Source: Chloroflexota bacterium
GTDB taxonomy: Bacteria > Chloroflexota > Limnocylindria > Limnocylindrales > CSP1-4
Reading direction: 5' to 3'
Length of the DNA stretch: 14,019 bases
NCBI GenBank assembly: GCA_030271555.1
Contig: JARXKQ010000007.1
Coordinates: 1-14,019 of the forward strand
How positions within the stretch are numbered: position 1 is the stretch's first letter; the number at the start of each line of letters is the position of its first letter. The translations under genes and the position numbers were made by a program. This document shows positions 7,045 through 13,496 of this stretch, piece by piece. The notes under the pieces were generated by a model. It was not told the DNA's origin and did not search any database. It saw only the letters and a program-made list of their open reading frames with translations.

Positions 7045-7242
7045 TTAGAACAGCCGTTCGTAACCCATGCCCGCAGCCGGCTGATGCGCGTAGCGAATGA
7101 TCCGTCCGGTGGGCGACTCAAACGGCTCGAATAGCAGCCATACGGCGGTGATTCCATGCGCCCTGCGCATGATCGGGCGCCCGGAGGGCTGTTTCGCGGT
7201 CACAGTTGGATGCCCGCCGGACCAGTCATCCGTTTGACGCAT
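7045..7242 (-). CDS. Doubtful small ORF upstream of the HNH gene
   Basis: A 65-codon frame with no recognised family. Visible features are a basic, polar N-terminal half, a short hydrophobic stretch (GITAVWLLFEPFESPTGR, about 30-47) and an aromatic C-terminus (GMGYERLF). It ends 8 nt before the HNH start on the same strand, which fits a two-gene unit. About 72% of its third codon positions are G/C by my count, lower than clear genes here, and it has no good Shine-Dalgarno. Just before the ATG a GGTCGGT motif is repeated 9 nt apart; this may be chance. It could be a real small protein, a remnant, or non-coding. Confidence 0.35.
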   Translation of the reverse strand: MRQTDDWSGGHPTVTAKQPSGRPIMRRAHGITAVWLLFEPFESPTGRIIRYAHQPAAGMGYERLF

Positions 7243-7487
7243 AGCCGACCGACCTAACCGACCCAGCCGGGACTAGGGGCCCATCGGCCTGTGACAGGGG
7301 GCCGGAATGCCCTACGGAATTGGTGATCATTTGGCGCAAGGTGCGATTACGGCGCGGACATCGCGCCGAGCTGCAGCGGGACGGTGCTCCGATGACCCAC
7401 GCTTTTGTCGACCGTGCCGACCCAATACGCCGACCAACAGCCGGCGCGCTGCCTGCCGCGTACATATGCGTGGAGAGGAGTTCGAAG
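7243..7487. other. Intergenic region before the cupredoxin gene
   Basis: About 245 bp that should carry the cupredoxin promoter. If the small ORF at 7045-7242 is not a gene, the gap is about 450 bp. I see the GGAGAGGAG ribosome site at 7472-7480 but no clear -35/-10 pair, terminator, RNA or repeat. An open frame enters the cupredoxin gene from 7320, but its extra residues precede a perfect lipoprotein signal and are probably untranslated. Confidence 0.45.
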
Positions 7488-8420
7488 ATGCAAGTGCGCG
7501 TAATCGCCACCATTGCGGTGGCGCTGCTGCTGGCCGGTTGTGCCACGGCACCAAGACCAACACTCACGGCTGGACCGACCGCAGCACTCACGGCTGCACC
7601 AACCTCAGCACCGACGGTTGCGCCGACGGCAGCCCCAACCGCGGTTCCGACCGCCGCGTTGACCGCAGCACCGACGGCCGCGCTACCCACGGCGACGCCT
7701 GCGGCGGTGATCCTGGCACCTGCGTTCCCGCCGTCCGGCATGATCCTTGGGACCGCGGCCTCGCCGCGCGTGATCGAGATCACCGCGGACGACGCGTTGA
7801 CGTTCTTCCCCAACGTCGTCCAAGTCGTGCAGGGCGAGACGATCAACTTCAAGATCACGAATGTGGGCGCCGCAGTCCATGAGTTCATGCTCGGGTCGAT
7901 TGACGCGGCTTTCGCCGACGCGGCTGCCGACGAGGTCGCCGACATCGCCCAGGGCGAGACCAAGTCTTTGACGTTCACGTTCGATGGGCCTGGACCCTAT
8001 GCCTTCGCGTGCCATGCGCCGGGTCACTTCGAAGCCGGCATGCTCGGCTACGTGTTGGTTGTCGGTTCGGAGCCAGCGCCGGTTGGCACTGCGGACAACC
8101 CGCGCCTAGTCGCCATCGAGATGAACGACCATTTGCAGTTCGTGCCCAACCAGATCGAAGTCACGCAGGGCGAAACCGTGACCTTTCTGGTCACGAATAC
8201 GGGAACTGCCATCCATGAGCTCGCCATCGGGCCGGCCGACAAAGTCGATGCCGACGATATCGACGGTGTCATCGTCAAGGAGGTCGACCAGATCGAAGGG
8301 CACCACCTCAAGACGGTCACTTACACGTTCGATGGCTCAGGGCCCTATGCCTTCGCCTGCCACGAGCCCGGTCACTTCGAGGCCGGCATGAGAGGCACGG
8401 TGGTGTTCGCCGCGCCGTAG
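7488..8420 (+). CDS. Lipoprotein with two blue-copper (cupredoxin) domains
   Basis: The 310-residue product has a textbook lipoprotein signal (MQVRVIATIAVALLLAGC, Cys18). A low-complexity Thr/Ala/Pro linker (about 22-73) follows, then two plastocyanin-like domains (about 92-193 and 205-309). Each shows the type I copper ligands: His131, Cys175, His180 and Met185 in the first; His243, Cys291, His296 and Met301 in the second. The loops read YAFACHAPGHFEAGM and YAFACHEPGHFEAGM. Such proteins carry electrons, or hold copper, on the outer side of the membrane. The ATG at 7488 is set by GGAGAGGAG at 7472-7480, 7 nt away. No oxidase or nitrite reductase gene is nearby, so the redox partner is unknown. 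Two hairpins follow the stop. Confidence 0.93.
   Translation: MQVRVIATIAVALLLAGCATAPRPTLTAGPTAALTAAPTSAPTVAPTAAPTAVPTAALTAAPTAALPTATPAAVILAPAFPPSGMILGTAASPRVIEITADDALTFFPNVVQVVQGETINFKITNVGAAVHEFMLGSIDAAFADAAADEVADIAQGETKSLTFTFDGPGPYAFACHAPGHFEAGMLGYVLVVGSEPAPVGTADNPRLVAIEMNDHLQFVPNQIEVTQGETVTFLVTNTGTAIHELAIGPADKVDADDIDGVIVKEVDQIEGHHLKTVTYTFDGSGPYAFACHEPGHFEAGMRGTVVFAAP
7977..8390 (+). repeat. Direct repeat of the copper-loop coding segment (348-nt period)
   Basis: Segments 7977-8042 and 8325-8390, each 66 nt, match at 57 positions by eye. They encode the last strands and the Cys-His-Met loop of the two cupredoxin domains. The rest of the two domains is more diverged, which suggests domain duplication followed by strong selection or gene conversion over the copper site. 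Confidence 0.7.
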
Positions 8421-8457
8421 CCCAATGTGAGTTCCGGGCGCGACTCAGATCCTTTAT

Positions 8458-8507
8458 GCCCATCGGCCCTCAGCAATGGGGCCGATGGGCTCTCGGCGTT
8501 TTCGCCG
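8458..8507 (+). terminator. Double hairpin after the cupredoxin gene
   Basis: GCCCATCGGCCC (8458-8469) pairs perfectly with GGGCCGATGGGC (8479-8490) around a 9-nt loop. Directly after it CGGCG (8494-8498) pairs with CGCCG (8503-8507) around TTTT. There is no T-tract, so it may be a factor-dependent stop, an mRNA-end stabiliser, or a structured 5' leader of the next gene, whose start is 60 nt downstream. Confidence 0.55.
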
Positions 8508-8566
8508 GTGGCGCCCACGTTGTGATTCGGGCTGATGGGCCCCACCGCACTGAAGGAGCCGCTGCC

Positions 8567-8968
8567 ATGACTCACGTCCTGGTGGTGCACCACGATCCGG
8601 ACATGGCCGATCAGCAGAGCGACTGGTTGCGCGCCGCGGGCTACGTCGTCGAGCAGTGCGCAGGACCGCAGTACGGCGCGTGCCCAGTGCTGCGCGGCGA
8701 GGCGTGCTACGCCACCGGCCACAGCGACGTGATGGTCTACGACGTATGGGCAACCGGCGACACTGACTCGGAGAAGGAGCTGATCGAGCGGCTGCGCGAG
8801 GTTCACCCGGAGGTCCCAATCGTGCTGACGGCGCCCGGCATCGAGTTCGACTGGGTGGAGACCGATGGCACGCACGGGGTCGTCGCTCTGGAGGGTGCCC
8901 TCAGTGCCGCGATGCTCCGCCAGGCCGTGGTCAAGGCGCTCGCGTCGGTGGGTCGAACGCCCGACTGA
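8567..8968 (+). CDS. Receiver-like small protein with Cys motif
   Basis: The 133-residue product looks like a lone, atypical response-regulator receiver. Strand 1 reads THVLVVHHDPDM, where one of the usual acidic pair is His9 and Asp10 remains. Strand 3 reads DVMVYDVW, with Asp59 at the phosphoacceptor place, and strand 4 reads VPIVLTAPG, with a Thr at the switch position. The strand 5 Lys of true receivers is absent (HGVVALEGAL). A loop holds CPVLRGEAC (39-47), plus Cys31, which could bind metal or form a disulfide. No output domain or partner kinase is present. GAAGGAG at 8552-8558, 8 nt away, fixes the ATG; an in-frame ATG at 8456 would read through the hairpins and is rejected. It may be a redox or single-domain signalling protein; the function is unknown. 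Confidence 0.8.
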   Translation: MTHVLVVHHDPDMADQQSDWLRAAGYVVEQCAGPQYGACPVLRGEACYATGHSDVMVYDVWATGDTDSEKELIERLREVHPEVPIVLTAPGIEFDWVETDGTHGVVALEGALSAAMLRQAVVKALASVGRTPD

Positions 8969-9075
8969 ACTGCGGACAAACCGCCCTGCAAGGCGATTGT
9001 GAGCCGCTCCACATGGGCGCGGCCAGCTAGATCATTCACCGGTAAGACGGCTATTGGCAGGGGCGGTCAGGCGAG

Positions 9076-9609
9076 TTAATCGCGGGCCGCCTCGAACGTT
9101 ATGGCGGTGACGATCCCAAACACCATGTGCGGCAAGACGTCGCTCGCCCAATCGGTCGCGGTCCAGTCGCGCGGCTCGGTCAGGCCCAGCCGCGTCGCCG
9201 GATAATCGGAAGCGGCCATGGCCGCCGCCCCCAGCGCCGCGCCCGCGAGCCACGCCGGGGGTCGCGGCAGGATCAGCCGCACGATGCCGTAAACGATGCC
9301 GATGCCGATGCCGTTGGCGATGCCAAGCAGAGCGCCCATCGCCTCGCGCCTGTTCGCCGGACCGTCCTCAGCGAGGTCGTCCGTATCGTCGTCGTTGGCC
9401 TCGACGCCGTTGGCGGCGCGCTCATCTTCATCGTCATCGCTCTCGCCGACGAGCGGGAGGCCCATCTCGTTGGCCAGCGCGCCGGCGACGCGCGCCGGCA
9501 TGTCGCTCGCGGGCCGGCCGCGCACGAGCATGTCCAGGTAGCTCGCGGCGTTCAGCGCCACCACGCCGGCCGCCCCGGCGATCGCCCCAGCAAGAATTCT
9601 GTTGGCCAT
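9076..9609 (-). CDS. Multi-pass membrane protein with acidic loop, function unknown
   Basis: I do not assign this 177-residue protein to a characterised family, although the opening (AGAAGVVALNAASYLDMLVRG) resembles uncharacterised membrane proteins of high-GC bacteria. Probable membrane segments are at about 4-22, 91-112, 117-135 and 157-173. Between the first two lies a strongly acidic stretch (56-82; SDDDEDE and NDDDTDD), a candidate cation-binding or flexible loop. Gly and Ala dominate the helices, with small-residue repeats such as GIANGIGIGIVYGIV. The ATG at 9609 has no Shine-Dalgarno; a TACGCT box 7 nt upstream suggests leaderless expression from a promoter overlapping that of the divergent glycosylase gene. 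No transport or enzyme motif is visible. Confidence 0.8.
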   Translation of the reverse strand: MANRILAGAIAGAAGVVALNAASYLDMLVRGRPASDMPARVAGALANEMGLPLVGESDDDEDERAANGVEANDDDTDDLAEDGPANRREAMGALLGIANGIGIGIVYGIVRLILPRPPAWLAGAALGAAAMAASDYPATRLGLTEPRDWTATDWASDVLPHMVFGIVTAITFEAARD

Positions 9610-9627
9610 GCCCGATAGCGTAGATCA
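9610..9627. promoter_or_regulatory. Overlapping divergent promoters between two leaderless starts
   Basis: Only 18 bp separate the minus-strand ATG (9609) and the plus-strand GTG (9628). On the plus strand TAGCGT (9616-9621) is 6 nt before GTG; on the minus strand TACGCT (9622 to 9617) is 7 nt before ATG. The two boxes share five bases, so the promoters would exclude each other. The -35 elements are weak and would lie inside the opposite gene. Confidence 0.35.
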
Positions 9628-10539
9628 GTGGACGCGGCCGACCATCCTCTTATGGGTCTCGATGTTGCATTCGCGCCGCCGCTTGACCTGGTGGCGAGCT
9701 TCGCCCCAATGGGCCGGTCGGGTGACGATCTGGTCGATCGGTTCGACCGGACGCGCGCTCTGCGCACTCTGAAGCTGGGCCACGCCGACAACCTGGTCGC
9801 ATATGCCGCGGAAGTGACGGGCCCATCCGACTCGCCCAGCCTGGCCATTTCTTTTGGCACAAACCACGCCGACCGGGCCGCTGAGATTGGCCGGGCGGTT
9901 GAGGCGACGCTACTGACCGATAGGTCCGCGCTGACCGAGCTGGCCGCGGCCGATGAGTCCGTCGCGCAACTTGCGCGCCGCTACCCGGGGATCGTGCCGC
10001 TGCTGTATCGCGATCCGTTCGCGGCGCTCATCCGATCAATCAGCGCGCAGCAGGTCAACCTGCGTTGGGCGGCCACGGTTCGTGCGCGATTGGCGCAGCG
10101 CTACGGGACGCGCCACCTGGTGGGCGGATGGGACGTCTGGTCGCTCCACCCTGAGCCACTCGCCGCCGCGCGACTCGAGGACCTGCGCGCGCTGCAGCTG
10201 ACGACGGCCAAGTCGCTGTCCGTCATCGATGTCGCGCGCGCCGCGCAGGCCGGCGAATTGCGGCTGTCAGAGCTGGATGCGTTGAACGACGACCAACTGA
10301 TTGCTCACCTGACCTGCCTGCGCGGCATCGGCCGTTGGAGCGCCGAGTGGTTCCTGGCACGAACGCTGGGCCGGCCGCGCGTCGTTGCCGGCGATCTGGG
10401 CGTGCGCAAGGCGATCGGCCGGCTGTATCGCACGCCAACTATGCCGAGCGAGCTGGAAGTCCGCGGCCTTACCGCTGCTTGGGGAGCGGCCGCGACGCAT
10501 GCCCAGGCACTGGCGCTGCACGATCTCGCGCAGCCCTGA
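9628..10539 (+). CDS. AlkA-like DNA-3-methyladenine glycosylase II
   Basis: The 303-residue protein belongs to the HhH-GPD DNA glycosylase superfamily, AlkA branch. After an N-terminal beta domain (about 10-95), DPFAALIRSISAQQVNLRWA (129-148) matches the AlkA 'QQ' helix. LRGIGRWSAEWFLARTLGR (231-249) is the helix-hairpin-helix that grips the DNA backbone, and VVAGDLGVRKA (252-262) holds the catalytic Asp256. No Fe-S cluster Cys are present. It would remove alkylated purines such as 3-methyladenine in base-excision repair. The C-terminus (WGAAATHAQALALHDL) differs from the usual Arg/Trp-rich AlkA end. The GTG start has no Shine-Dalgarno; an ATG at 9652 is an alternative. It converges with rpiB with 6 nt between stops. 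Confidence 0.9.
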   Translation: MDAADHPLMGLDVAFAPPLDLVASFAPMGRSGDDLVDRFDRTRALRTLKLGHADNLVAYAAEVTGPSDSPSLAISFGTNHADRAAEIGRAVEATLLTDRSALTELAAADESVAQLARRYPGIVPLLYRDPFAALIRSISAQQVNLRWAATVRARLAQRYGTRHLVGGWDVWSLHPEPLAAARLEDLRALQLTTAKSLSVIDVARAAQAGELRLSELDALNDDQLIAHLTCLRGIGRWSAEWFLARTLGRPRVVAGDLGVRKAIGRLYRTPTMPSELEVRGLTAAWGAAATHAQALALHDLAQP

Positions 10540-10545
10540 CCGACG

Positions 10546-10989
10546 CTAGCCGGCGTCCTCCATGGCGCTGATCTTGGCGACTCGACGCGCATGCCGGCCA
10601 CCCTGGAACTCGCCACTCATGAAGGCCGCCACGCAGGCCAGGGCCACCTCGCTGCCAATGATCCGCGCGCCCATGGCCAGTGCGTTCGCGTCGTTGTGCT
10701 CGCGGCCCAGGCGCGCGGTGACGGGATCTGCCGCCTCCACGCAGCGAATGCCGCGGACCTTGTTGGCGACGATCTGCTCGCCCGTGCCGCTGCCGCCCAG
10801 GACGATCGCCCGCTCACACTCGCCTGCGGCGACGGCTCGGGCCGCTGGGGCAATGATGTCGGGGTAGTCGACCGGCGTCGGGTCGTTCACCCCAAAGTCG
10901 ACGACCTCATGGCCGGCCGCGGTCAACCAATCGGCAATAGGCCCTTTCAGGGGCAGCCCGGCGTGGTCCGTGGCGAGGGCGACGCGCAT
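10546..10989 (-). CDS. rpiB: Ribose-5-phosphate isomerase B
   Basis: The 147-residue protein matches RpiB/LacAB in length and motifs: ALATDHAGLPLKG (4-16) opens the active site, VNDPTPVDYPD (34-44) is typical, then VLGGSGTGEQIVANKVRG (63-80), REHNDANALAMG (96-107) and GGRHARRVAKI (130-140). It interconverts ribose 5-phosphate and ribulose 5-phosphate in the pentose phosphate pathway, in the cytoplasm. The E. coli-type catalytic Cys is absent; the GGSGxGEQ form is that of the mycobacterial enzyme, where the Glu (here Glu71) acts as base. The ATG at 10989 matches the family's usual start; a longer frame to 11055 adds non-homologous residues. There is no Shine-Dalgarno within range, and a TACCTT box lies 6 nt upstream. 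Confidence 0.94.
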   Translation of the reverse strand: MRVALATDHAGLPLKGPIADWLTAAGHEVVDFGVNDPTPVDYPDIIAPAARAVAAGECERAIVLGGSGTGEQIVANKVRGIRCVEAADPVTARLGREHNDANALAMGARIIGSEVALACVAAFMSGEFQGGRHARRVAKISAMEDAG

Positions 10990-11001
10990 GGCGAAAAGGT
11001 A
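10990..11001 (-). promoter_or_regulatory. Candidate leaderless promoter of rpiB
   Basis: Minus-strand TACCTT (11001 to 10996) ends 6 nt before the rpiB ATG. A GGAGG further upstream is too far (over 20 nt) to serve as ribosome site. The -35 is not recognisable. Confidence 0.3.
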
Positions 11002-11056
11002 CAGGACCCCCGCCTCCTTGCGGCCACGGAGAGGTGAGCCAGGGTAGAAGTTCACA

Positions 11057-11084
11057 TCGACCTCACATCAACGTCGGCTAAAGT
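11057..11084 (+). promoter_or_regulatory. Promoter of the site-2 protease gene, leaderless
   Basis: TCGACC (11057-11062), a 16-nt spacer and TAAAGT (11079-11084) resemble a sigma-70 promoter. The -10 box ends 6 nt before the ATG at 11091, placing the expected transcript start at the A of the ATG; no Shine-Dalgarno exists. This is the clearest leaderless example in the window. Confidence 0.5.
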
Positions 11085-11090
11085 CGGCCG

Positions 11091-12206
11091 ATGCTCGGCA
11101 ACTCCGTCCGGCTTTTCACGGTGCGTGGCATCGAGGTCGGTGTCCATTACTCGTGGCTGATCATCTTCGGCCTCTTCACCTGGATCCTCGCGACGTCGGC
11201 GTTCCCGGAAGTGCTGGGTCGCCACGCCGAGGTCGAGTCGTGGGTCCTCGCCGCGATCACCGTGGTGCTGATGTTCGTCAGCGTCCTGATCCACGAGCTG
11301 GCGCACTCTTTCGTGGCGCTCGCTCGCGGCCTCAAGGCGAACTCGATCACCCTCTTTGCGTTCGGCGGCGTGTCGTCGCTGAGCGGCGACGCGAAGGAAG
11401 CGTCAACCGAGTTCCTGGTCGCGATCGTGGGTCCGCTGACGAGCTTCGCGCTCGCGGGCATCGCCTATGGCGTGGCATCAATCGTGAACGAGACGCGCAT
11501 CGATCTCGTCTTCTCCTATCTCGCCTACATCAACTTCGCGCTGGGCGTATTCAACCTGGTACCCGGCTACCCACTCGACGGCGGGCGCGTGCTGCGCTCG
11601 ATCCTGTGGGGCATCACGAACAACGTTCGCAAGGCGACCGAGTGGGCGGGCAACGTGGGCAAGGTCGTCGCCTGGGGCATGTTCGCGTTTGGCCTCTTCC
11701 AGATCTTCAACGGCCAATACGTAAACGGCATCTGGCTCGCCGCCATCGCCTGGTTCCTACATAACGCGGCGAGCAACAGCGTTCAGCAGATCGTGCTCGA
11801 GACGCGCTTGCGACGAGTGCGGGCAAGAGATGTCGTGACGCGCGACGAAGTCACGGTGGCACCCGGCACATCAGTCGCGGAGCTGATCGACCATTTCATG
11901 CTGCCCAGCAACCGCGGCTCAATCGCTGTAACCGACAACGGCCGGCTCGTCGGTATCGTCAGCATCCGCGACATCCTCAAGGTGCCGCCTGCCGAACGGT
12001 CGCAGGTCATGGTGGCGCAGGTCATGAGCGGCCAGGAGGGCCTGTTGACGATCGCGGCCGACGCGCGCGTCCAGGACGCGGTCGAACTGCTGGCCGAGCA
12101 CGATCTCGAGCAGCTGCCGGTCATGGACGGGCTGCATTACGTCGGGATGCTCACCCGGGCCGACGTGATGCGCCAGCTCCAGCTGCGCGAGGCGCTCGAC
12201 GTCTAG
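11091..12206 (+). CDS. Site-2 protease (M50) with two CBS domains
   Basis: The 371-residue protein is an intramembrane zinc metalloprotease. The membrane core has helices near 19-36, 51-73, 106-131, 138-158 and 191-225. VLIHELAHSF (65-74) carries the HExxH zinc site (His68, Glu69, His72), and NLVPGYPLDGGR (155-166) gives the third ligand Asp163. The C-terminal half (about 243-368) holds two CBS domains, RARDVVTRDEVTVAPGTSVA and then VAQVMSGQ through MLTRADVMRQL. This is the S2P subgroup with a fused CBS pair, thought to tie cleavage to nucleotide levels. Substrates are typically anti-sigma factors or signal-peptide remnants; none is encoded nearby. The ATG is 6 nt after a TAAAGT box. It converges with the LOG-family gene, 4 nt between stops. 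Confidence 0.94.
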   Translation: MLGNSVRLFTVRGIEVGVHYSWLIIFGLFTWILATSAFPEVLGRHAEVESWVLAAITVVLMFVSVLIHELAHSFVALARGLKANSITLFAFGGVSSLSGDAKEASTEFLVAIVGPLTSFALAGIAYGVASIVNETRIDLVFSYLAYINFALGVFNLVPGYPLDGGRVLRSILWGITNNVRKATEWAGNVGKVVAWGMFAFGLFQIFNGQYVNGIWLAAIAWFLHNAASNSVQQIVLETRLRRVRARDVVTRDEVTVAPGTSVAELIDHFMLPSNRGSIAVTDNGRLVGIVSIRDILKVPPAERSQVMVAQVMSGQEGLLTIAADARVQDAVELLAEHDLEQLPVMDGLHYVGMLTRADVMRQLQLREALDV

Positions 12207-12210
12207 GTAA

Positions 12211-13035
12211 TCAGTCGGGTCGCGGGTGGCGCTGGAGTTCCTTCTCCTGGTCGGCTTCGTCGTGTTCTGGCCCTTTGGGGCTGACCAGTGCTTCAACGCG
12301 CGCCTCCTCGGCGTTGGCGAACCCTTCCAGGATCCATTTCACCGCCTGGTCGGTGTCGTCGGTCATGCGCAGCAGGGCCAGATCCCCGGGCGCGATCATC
12401 CGCTCCTTCGCCACCGGGTCGGCCAACCACTCGAGCAGCCCCTGCCAGTAGCTCGCCCCATACAGGATCACCGGGAAGTGGTCGATCTTGCCCGTTTGGA
12501 CGAGGGTCAATGACTCCATGAGCTCGTCAAGCGTGCCGTAGCCGCCGGGGAAGATGACGAAGCCCTGCGCGTACTTGACGAACATCGTCTTGCGCGCGAA
12601 GAAGTAGCGGAAGTTGAGCGTGACGTTGCACCACTTGTTGATGTCCTGCTCGTGTGGCAGCTCGATCCCCAGCCCAACCGACACGCCGCCGGCTTTCGCC
12701 GCGCCCCGATTGGCGGCCTCCATGATTCCGGGCCCGCCGCCGGTGATCACGGTGATGCCCTGCTTGGCGAGTTTGCCCGCCAGGTCTTCCGCGGCGACGG
12801 CGTAGCGATGGTTCTGGTCAACCCGCGCCGAGCCAAAGATGCTCACCGCCGAACCGAGCTCGGCCAGCGAATCGAAGCCCTCGACGAACTCGCCCATGAT
12901 GCGCAGCGCCCGCCAAGCGTCCGTATCGAGAAAGCTCGTGTCGGCGTACGGCGCGCGCCGCAGGAGCTTGCGGTCCTCGGTGGGCTTGCCGTGGGCGCGG
13001 CGCGCCTGGCTCACCGGTTCGCCGTGGTCAGCCAC
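12211..13035 (-). CDS. LOG-family (TIGR00730) nucleoside monophosphate phosphoribohydrolase
   Basis: The 274-residue protein has the LOG/lysine-decarboxylase-like Rossmann fold. SAVSIFGSARV (62-72) starts the fold, VITGGGPGIMEAANRGA (96-112) binds the nucleotide, FRYFFARKTMF (142-152) supplies Arg148, and PGGYGTLDE (163-171) is the signature with Glu171. Characterised relatives release the base from nucleoside 5'-monophosphates (cytokinin-type or AMP/GMP); many were mis-annotated as lysine decarboxylases. An N-terminal extension of about 60 residues and a charged, Glu/Lys-rich tail (242-274) lie outside the core. The GTG at 13035 is supported by GGAG at 13043-13046 with 7-nt spacing. It is divergent from the YHS gene, with 31 bp between starts. 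Confidence 0.92.
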   Translation of the reverse strand: MADHGEPVSQARRAHGKPTEDRKLLRRAPYADTSFLDTDAWRALRIMGEFVEGFDSLAELGSAVSIFGSARVDQNHRYAVAAEDLAGKLAKQGITVITGGGPGIMEAANRGAAKAGGVSVGLGIELPHEQDINKWCNVTLNFRYFFARKTMFVKYAQGFVIFPGGYGTLDELMESLTLVQTGKIDHFPVILYGASYWQGLLEWLADPVAKERMIAPGDLALLRMTDDTDQAVKWILEGFANAEEARVEALVSPKGPEHDEADQEKELQRHPRPD

Positions 13036-13054
13036 GCCTTATCTCCACGCGTCG

Positions 13055-13060
13055 CAGAAT
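13055..13060 (+). promoter_or_regulatory. Candidate -10 box of the YHS gene
   Basis: CAGAAT ends 6 nt before the ATG at 13067, and no Shine-Dalgarno is present, again suggesting a leaderless message. The -35 would lie at the start of the LOG-family gene and is not clear. Confidence 0.28.
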
Positions 13061-13066
13061 AGACGC

Positions 13067-13240
13067 ATGGCAATTGAAATCGATCCCGTTTGCGGCATGG
13101 AAGTCGACACAGAGAAGTCGCAGTTGAGCCTTGAGCACAACGGCAAGACCTATTGGTTCTGCGGCCGCGGCTGCATGCTCGACTTTCAGGAAGACCCCGC
13201 CAAGTACACCGATCCGAACTACCAGCCCGAAGGCATGTAG
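13067..13240 (+). CDS. YHS-domain protein
   Basis: The complete 57-residue protein is a single YHS domain: DPVCGMEVD (6-14), the HNGKTYWFCGRGC strand-turn (24-36) and FQEDPAKY (40-47). YHS modules bind heavy metals through their Cys residues, here Cys9, Cys32 and Cys36, and occur alone or fused to copper/heavy-metal P-type ATPases. No ATPase is adjacent, so it may act as a small metal chaperone or sensor. The ATG at 13067 is where family similarity begins; a longer frame reaching back to 12839 overlaps the LOG gene and is not used. Its stop faces a possible micro-ORF on the other strand 5 nt away. Confidence 0.9.
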   Translation: MAIEIDPVCGMEVDTEKSQLSLEHNGKTYWFCGRGCMLDFQEDPAKYTDPNYQPEGM

Positions 13241-13245
13241 CCCGC

Positions 13246-13308
13246 TCAGGGATCCGGGTAGGTCGCCCCGCTGGCGTCGACGAGGAAGGTTCCATCCGGC
13301 CGACGCAC
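13246..13308 (-). CDS. Possible 20-residue micro-ORF
   Basis: On the minus strand a perfect GGAGG (cctcc at 13315-13319) sits 6 nt before a GTG that opens 20 codons and a TGA. The peptide begins MRRPDGTFLVDASG and ends YPDP; most third positions are G or C. A small hairpin (ACGGCC at 13321-13326 with GGCCGT at 13333-13338) lies just upstream of the ribosome site. The frame is open upstream without a start, so it could also be the tail of a decayed gene. It converges with the YHS gene at a 5-nt gap, like the genuine convergent pairs here. No family is recognised. Confidence 0.25.
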   Translation of the reverse strand: MRRPDGTFLVDASGATYPDP

Positions 13309-13389
13309 TTCTAGCCTCCGACGGCCCGAAACGGCCGTGCCAGCGCATGTCGAGCTTGGTCCGTCCCGTTGCCCGGGCGCGACACCTCG

Positions 13390-13419
13390 TTGCGCCCCGC
13401 TTGACGACGGTTCTATAGT
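13390..13419 (+). promoter_or_regulatory. Candidate promoter of the zinc-ribbon gene
   Basis: TTGCGC (13390-13395), an 18-nt spacer and TATAGT (13414-13419, five of six matches to the -10 consensus). The predicted transcript start near 13426 gives a leader of about 70 nt before the chosen start codon. Confidence 0.45.
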
Positions 13420-13496
13420 CCCGCCGACTCGTGCCGACGCAGGGAGGCAGCACGGGAGAGGGAAACAACTCGTATTGGTCGGAGGCTTTTTCTCAG

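Noticed and set aside
7320..7487. N-terminal extension of the cupredoxin protein
   Set aside because: The internal ATG has a strong GGAGAGGAG site and begins a perfect lipobox signal; the extension is basic and non-conserved in character.
8980..8998. Small hairpin CGCC/GGCG after the receiver-like gene
   Set aside because: Only four base pairs and no T-tract; such stems are expected by chance at this GC content.
13028..13468. 146-codon minus-strand frame over the YHS gene and the following gap
   Set aside because: Its C-terminal part is antisense to the YHS gene, there is no ribosome site and no domain.
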